Assembly (NCBI GenBank): GCA_002417685.1
Contig: DICP01000081.1
Coordinates: 1 to 6,189 of the forward strand
Direction: 5' to 3'
Source of the DNA: Candidatus Mesolinea sp. UBA5823
Lineage (GTDB): Bacteria > Chloroflexota > Anaerolineae > Anaerolineales > Anaerolineaceae
Length of the DNA stretch: 6,189 nucleotides
Made by a program: the position numbers and the translations under genes. A model generated the notes under the pieces. It did not search any database and was not told the DNA's origin. It worked only from the letters and a program-made list of their open reading frames with translations. Each line of letters begins with the position of its first letter. Positions within the stretch are counted from its first letter, which is position 1. Shown here one piece after another: positions 5,416-6,189 of this stretch.

Positions 5416-6189
5416 ATGTCCCGCATAACCCAGCTTTCTCAGTCCCGCATCCATCTCAATACAATATTAGGTGAAGGTCCACTCTGGCATCCTCGGGAAG
5501 CCTGTTTGTATTGGCTGGATATCGAAGCCGGGATATTATTCAGATATCATCCTCACAATGATCAGATCGAAACCTTTTCTTTAGGTAAGCGCGCTGGTTG
5601 CTTCGCGTTTCGTCAAAAAGGTGGGTTGATCATCGCTACTGAAAATGGATTAGCCTATTGGGATCAAAACCATGGCCTAAGCGCCAACTTCGTTGATCTT
5701 TATCCATCAGGTGCTGCAAATATGATGAATGACGGACGTGTGGATGCCGCTGGCCGCTTTTGGGTGGGTAGTAAAGGACCCTCCAGGTCATCTGCCCTCT
5801 TCCGCTTAGACCCAAACGGAATGGTAAGCATAATTTTAGAAGGCGTCACAATTTCCAATGGAATTGACTGGAGCCCAGATAACCGCTCTTTTTACTATGT
5901 TGATTCCGGTGCTGCCACACTCTATCGCTATCGATTCAATCTAGAGCAAGGTATTCTATACGCACCTGAAGTATTTTTTCAGCCAAATGATGCAGCTCGC
6001 GCATCAACGCCAGACGGATTGTGCGTAGATCAAGCCGGAAATGTCTGGGTAGCGGTTTGGGATGGCGGCTGTGTATTACAGCTTTCACCAGAGGGTGAAG
6101 TGCTCCAGGAGGTGCGCCTGCCTGTCAACCGCCCCACGTCGCTCACTTTCGGTGGTGAAGATTTGTGTGATTTGTATATTACATCAGCT
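5416..6189 (+). CDS. SMP-30/gluconolactonase/LRE family protein (3' end cut by window)
   Basis: The frame is open from the ATG to the window end, giving 258 residues; the family usually has about 290-300, so the last 30-40 are missing. It has the six-bladed beta-propeller signatures in order: LGEGPLWHP (18-26, metal ligand Glu20), NDGRVDAAGRFWVGS (105-119), SNGIDWSPDNRSFYYVDS (147-164, metal ligand Asn148), and TPDGLCVDQAGNVWVA (198-213, metal ligand Asp200). These match the Glu/Asn/Asp divalent-metal site of human regucalcin (SMP-30), so hydrolysis of a sugar lactone in the cytosol is likely; no signal peptide is seen. Two substrate-site features differ: the family's Arg two residues before the NDG Asn is Met103, and the loop after WVGS is short. 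The substrate is therefore uncertain. A good ribosome binding site supports the start. The gene is divergent from the polysaccharide genes, with a 93-bp intergenic region. Confidence 0.9.
   Translation, partial: MSRITQLSQSRIHLNTILGEGPLWHPREACLYWLDIEAGILFRYHPHNDQIETFSLGKRAGCFAFRQKGGLIIATENGLAYWDQNHGLSANFVDLYPSGAANMMNDGRVDAAGRFWVGSKGPSRSSALFRLDPNGMVSIILEGVTISNGIDWSPDNRSFYYVDSGAATLYRYRFNLEQGILYAPEVFFQPNDAARASTPDGLCVDQAGNVWVAVWDGGCVLQLSPEGEVLQEVRLPVNRPTSLTFGGEDLCDLYITSA

Overview
This window looks like bacterial chromosome of moderate GC. It is almost fully coding, with three genes on the minus strand flanked by two plus-strand genes that run off the edges. I see no tRNA, rRNA, insertion sequence, integrase or CRISPR array. 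The lineage cannot be fixed from the sequence alone. A type 2 (FMN-dependent) isopentenyl-diphosphate isomerase next to a multi-membrane glycosyltransferase and an O-antigen-ligase-like polymerase would fit Chloroflexota (Anaerolineae-like), but this is a tentative inference.

Layout. (1) Positions 1-360, plus strand: C-terminal third of type 2 isopentenyl-diphosphate isomerase (fni). It ends 14 bp from the stop codon of the convergent next gene. (2) Positions 5322 down to 375, minus strand: a probable transcription unit for a cell-surface polysaccharide. Its order is an 845-residue polytopic GT-C type glycosyltransferase, a 268-residue Wzz-like chain-length regulator (polysaccharide co-polymerase), and a 522-residue Wzy/WaaL-type polymerase or ligase. 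The last two overlap; the first two are 75 bp apart, with a possible internal promoter in the gap. (3) Positions 5323-5415: a short divergent regulatory region with -10-like boxes facing both ways and an 11-bp palindrome over the rightward -10. (4) Positions 5416-6189, plus strand: an SMP-30/gluconolactonase/LRE family beta-propeller, cut by the window end about 30-40 residues short of its expected C-terminus.

How the genes may work together. The three minus-strand proteins all act in or across the cytoplasmic membrane. The GT-C enzyme would use a polyprenyl-phosphate-linked sugar to decorate a glycan (or protein) on the outer face. The Wzy-type protein would polymerise or transfer the lipid-linked units, and the Wzz-type protein would set chain length. 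No flippase, initiating transferase or cytosolic glycosyltransferase is visible, so the pathway must be completed elsewhere. Fni makes the DMAPP/IPP pool from which the polyprenyl carrier is built, but its convergent orientation argues against co-regulation. The SMP-30-like protein is probably a separate sugar-lactone metabolism gene.

Nothing here is clearly a new system. The points most worth a second look are the Lys where Wzy/WaaL proteins usually carry His, the unusual extensions of the glycosyltransferase, the compact divergent promoter region, and the altered substrate-site residues of the SMP-30 protein.
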